Assembly: GCA_027005175.1 (NCBI GenBank)
Contig: JALTMC010000072.1
Coordinates: 1-16,628 of the forward strand
From: Myxococcales bacterium
Lineage (GTDB): Bacteria > Myxococcota_C > UBA6777
Reading direction: 5' to 3'
DNA length: 16,628 nucleotides
Positions 14,713-16,628 of the stretch are shown piece by piece (positions within the stretch are counted from its first letter, which is position 1; each line of letters starts with the position of its first letter). The position numbers and the translations under genes are program-made. The notes under the pieces are model-generated. The model had not been told where the DNA came from, made no database searches, and worked only from the letters and a program-made list of their open reading frames with translations.

Positions 14713-15785
14713 AGCAATCCTCCGGTGAGAGTGCTTCTGCCGCACCGTCAACACCCACATCGTCGACCTGGAACTCTCAAGATCCCAACCCACCTCGTGG
14801 TGAAAGTTCTCTCACTGCCTTAACACCAAAACCCAAGATGTCGGCCTGGAATACTGTCGTACTTCGAGGGATACAATGGGTTGCATCTCTTGGGTGGATC
14901 GCTACCTTGTGTGCGTGGCTCGCCTCGTTGTGGTGGCCTCTGGAACTCGCAACCCACTTTCGGATGCAGTATGTCTTTGTCTTTGTCTTTTGCATCATCG
15001 GTTTCGCGATATACCGAAGGTATTGGATGGTCGGACTGTGTGCGGTGGGCCTTGTGGCTCACTTGTGGGTGCTTATGCCTGCTTTTCTTTCCGCTTCTTC
15101 TGGCCTACAGACCAACACGACATACCATTCCGTTCGAGGGATGCTGGCCAATGTTAACAGCATGAACAAGAATGCCTCCTTGCTCATTCGTTCTATTCGT
15201 AAACACTCTCCCGGATTTGTGGTTCTCCTTGAGGTCTCGCACGATTGGAAAGAGGCCCTTCAACCGTTGAAGAAGGTCTTTCCATACAGCCTGATTCATC
15301 CGCGTCTCGACAACTTTGGAATCGCACTTCTAAGTCGATTTCCAGCCCAGATATCTTTGCCTGTGATTGGAGAGGCTGGCTTCCCTTCGATTATGGCAAA
15401 GATTCAGAGGCGAGGAACTTCGTTTACTGTTGTTGGAACACATCCATTACCTCCGATCAGCGGGGAGACAGCGCGTTTGCGCGACCAACAGTTTGATGCG
15501 TTGGCCAACGTCATGCGAAGCTTGAAGGGACCAGCGATGCTTGTTGGTGATCTCAATATGAGTCCATGGTCTCCATCGTTTCACAAGTTACTCAAGAACT
15601 CTGGATTAAAAGACAGCAGTCGGGGCTTTGGCTTTCAAGCTTCATGGCCCGCAGGATTTCCTCCTCTGTACACACCCATTGATCATGTCTTACTCAGCCC
15701 TACGATAACAGTTAAACACAGGGCTATAGGGCCTCCGATTGGCTCCGATCATTTTCCCGTGTTGTTTGAGGTGAATATTCCGTAG
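14709..15785 (+). CDS. Membrane-anchored endonuclease/exonuclease/phosphatase family protein
   Basis: 358 residues. A Ser/Pro/Thr-rich N-terminus (1-45), three hydrophobic helices (about 54-76, 86-102, 106-125), then an EEP catalytic domain (about 145-357). Active-site residues visible: Asn150 in ANVNS, Glu175, His245 in GTHP, Asp281 and Asn283 in VGDLNMSPWS, Asp325-His326 in PIDHVLL, and Asp347-His348 in GSDHFPV. Layout resembles YafD-like proteins, with the catalytic domain probably outside the cytoplasmic membrane. The substrate may be nucleic acid, a phospholipid or a phosphoinositide-like molecule. The ATG overlaps the Cys-rich gene stop, so the two are co-translated; a longer start at 14619 lies inside that gene and is less likely. 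Confidence 0.88.
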   Translation: MKQSSGESASAAPSTPTSSTWNSQDPNPPRGESSLTALTPKPKMSAWNTVVLRGIQWVASLGWIATLCAWLASLWWPLELATHFRMQYVFVFVFCIIGFAIYRRYWMVGLCAVGLVAHLWVLMPAFLSASSGLQTNTTYHSVRGMLANVNSMNKNASLLIRSIRKHSPGFVVLLEVSHDWKEALQPLKKVFPYSLIHPRLDNFGIALLSRFPAQISLPVIGEAGFPSIMAKIQRRGTSFTVVGTHPLPPISGETARLRDQQFDALANVMRSLKGPAMLVGDLNMSPWSPSFHKLLKNSGLKDSSRGFGFQASWPAGFPPLYTPIDHVLLSPTITVKHRAIGPPIGSDHFPVLFEVNIP

Positions 15786-15787
15786 GA

Positions 15788-15919
15788 ATGGCGACCCAAC
15801 AAGTGGAACGAATACATTCGGGAGAATACCGCCTGTCCTTGCGGGTGCGATTGGAAATGTTCAGATTATTAAATCGTTGTTCCGTAACGATGCGTTCTTT
15901 CCCACCGACGACACTTTGA
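15788..15919 (+). CDS. 43-residue small ORF, paralogous to the fragment at 1-63
   Basis: Begins MATQQVERIHSGEYRLSL and contains RVRLEMFRLLNRCS, then ends PPTTL. The ATG lies two bases after the EEP stop, with AGGA directly before it, so translation would depend on coupling. A 42-base block at 15842-15883 matches bases 1-42 of the window at 37 of 42 positions, with mostly conservative amino acid changes. The stop is 22 bases before the next gene start, as at the other locus (25 bases). It could be a short basic amphipathic peptide, a leader peptide, or a noncoding repeat that happens to stay open. Confidence 0.4.
   Translation: MATQQVERIHSGEYRLSLRVRLEMFRLLNRCSVTMRSFPPTTL
15842..15883 (+). repeat. 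42-bp dispersed repeat, second copy of 1-42
   Basis: Matches window bases 1-42 at 37 of 42 positions without gaps. Both copies lie on the plus strand, 46 and 58 bases before the ATG of the downstream gene (Hsp20 and the phosphodiesterase). No obvious -35/-10 pair is shared. Confidence 0.8.
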
Positions 15920-15941
15920 AAACGATGAGGAGAAGGGGCTG

Positions 15942-16628
15942 ATGAGATGTGGGCTGCGGTGGTTGTTGGCATTGTCTGTTGTGCTCTTATGGATAGATTG
16001 TCGCGTTCTTCCCACAGGGCCAACTTCTGGTCGTGATGGTGAGATGGCTTCGGATGCTTCCATGGCTCGTGACTTTGCTCACGATGCTTTGGTTGCTCAG
16101 GAGCGACAATCGGGTGAAACGAAGCCCAAACCACTCGGTCCTGTTGTCCTCCTGATCTCGCTGGATGGCTTTCGTTGGGACTACATGGAACAAAGCAACA
16201 CTCCCAACCTGGATCGCTTGGTTCGCGGTGGAGTTAAAGCTGCGTCTCTTGTTCCCGTGTTTCCATCCAAAACATTCCCCAATCATTATACGATCGTGAC
16301 AGGCTTGTATCCCGAAAACCATGGCATTGTATCCAACACCATGTTTGATCCGGTGTTTCAGGAACTCTTTCGAATCACAGACCCAAAGGCCACAACCAAT
16401 GGAAAGTGGTGGGGAGGAGAGCCTCTTTGGGTGACAGTCTCCAAGCAAAAGCAACGCAGCGCGACCATGTTCTGGCCTGGATCGGGTGCCGAAATTCAAG
16501 GGGTTCGCCCCACATACTGGGTTCCGTACAATGGTCGAATGGCCCACAAAGATCGAGTGAAACAGGTGATGGCTTGGCTCGATCTTCCGGCAGAGAAACG
16601 GCCCTCTTTTCTCACATTGTATTTGGAA
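15942..16628 (+). CDS. Type I phosphodiesterase/nucleotide pyrophosphatase (ENPP-like), 5' part
   Basis: 229 codons, open to the window edge. Signal sequence at about 4-18; Cys20 in LWIDC could be a lipobox, though Asp at -1 is unusual, so lipoprotein status is uncertain. After a variable linker to about 66, the alkaline-phosphatase-superfamily core begins: metal ligand Asp75 in SLDGFRWDYM, nucleophile Thr111 in PSKTFPNHYTIVTG, then GLYPENHGIVSN and GKWWGGEPLWVT. Such enzymes hydrolyse phosphodiester or pyrophosphate bonds of nucleotides or phospholipids outside the cytoplasm. The remaining metal ligands (Asp-x-x-x-His and the C-terminal His) lie beyond the window. The start is supported by purine-rich GAGGAGAAGGGG just upstream. 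Confidence 0.9.
   Translation, partial: MRCGLRWLLALSVVLLWIDCRVLPTGPTSGRDGEMASDASMARDFAHDALVAQERQSGETKPKPLGPVVLLISLDGFRWDYMEQSNTPNLDRLVRGGVKAASLVPVFPSKTFPNHYTIVTGLYPENHGIVSNTMFDPVFQELFRITDPKATTNGKWWGGEPLWVTVSKQKQRSATMFWPGSGAEIQGVRPTYWVPYNGRMAHKDRVKQVMAWLDLPAEKRPSFLTLYLE

Overview
The window looks like chromosomal DNA of a myxobacterium-like bacterium (Myxococcota, formerly Deltaproteobacteria). The main clue is a secreted cysteine-rich protein (13156-14712) that ends in a MYXO-CTERM-like tail: a Cys pair, one hydrophobic segment and terminal arginines. By eye, base composition is moderate rather than the very high GC of classical Myxococcus. I see no phage, insertion sequence, CRISPR array, rRNA or tRNA. 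Function calls rest on motifs read directly from the translations; no database search was possible.

Layout. (1) 1-454: the tail of a small ORF, then an Hsp20 chaperone. (2) 455-2770: a repeat- and hairpin-bearing gap, a minus-strand alpha/beta hydrolase with a long repetitive basic tail, and an 80-residue 5' remnant of a MATE efflux pump gene. (3) 2771-4769: a coupled MoxR AAA+ ATPase and CoxE-like VWA pair, preceded by a 52-nt hairpin. (4) 4770-5717 minus: a second alpha/beta hydrolase, convergent with the VWA gene with no spacer, and with two TetR-type palindromes upstream. (5) 6112-9485 plus: transketolase, a hairpin, a 25-codon leader ORF that copies the start of the next gene, a metallophosphoesterase and ApaG. 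(6) 9611-11188 minus: a large multi-pass membrane protein resembling GT-C glycosyltransferases. (7) 11599-12943: three small genes joined by ATGA overlaps, the first resembling DUF3467 and the other two unrecognised. (8) 13156-15785: the cysteine-rich surface protein overlapping a membrane-anchored endonuclease/exonuclease/phosphatase (EEP) protein. (9) 15788-16628: a 43-codon ORF related to the fragment at 1-63, then the start of a type I phosphodiesterase that runs off the window.

Genes that plausibly work together: MoxR with CoxE-VWA (an AAA+ and von Willebrand pair, usually a chaperone or metal-insertion module); metallophosphoesterase with ApaG (echoing the apaGH arrangement of enterobacteria); the three overlapping unknown genes; and the secreted Cys-rich protein with the EEP protein.

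The least expected signals are: the 42-nt block shared between 1-42 and 15842-15883, which reads as a conserved peptide in both places and ends shortly before the next gene; the unknown three-gene operon; and the duplicated start region of the metallophosphoesterase.
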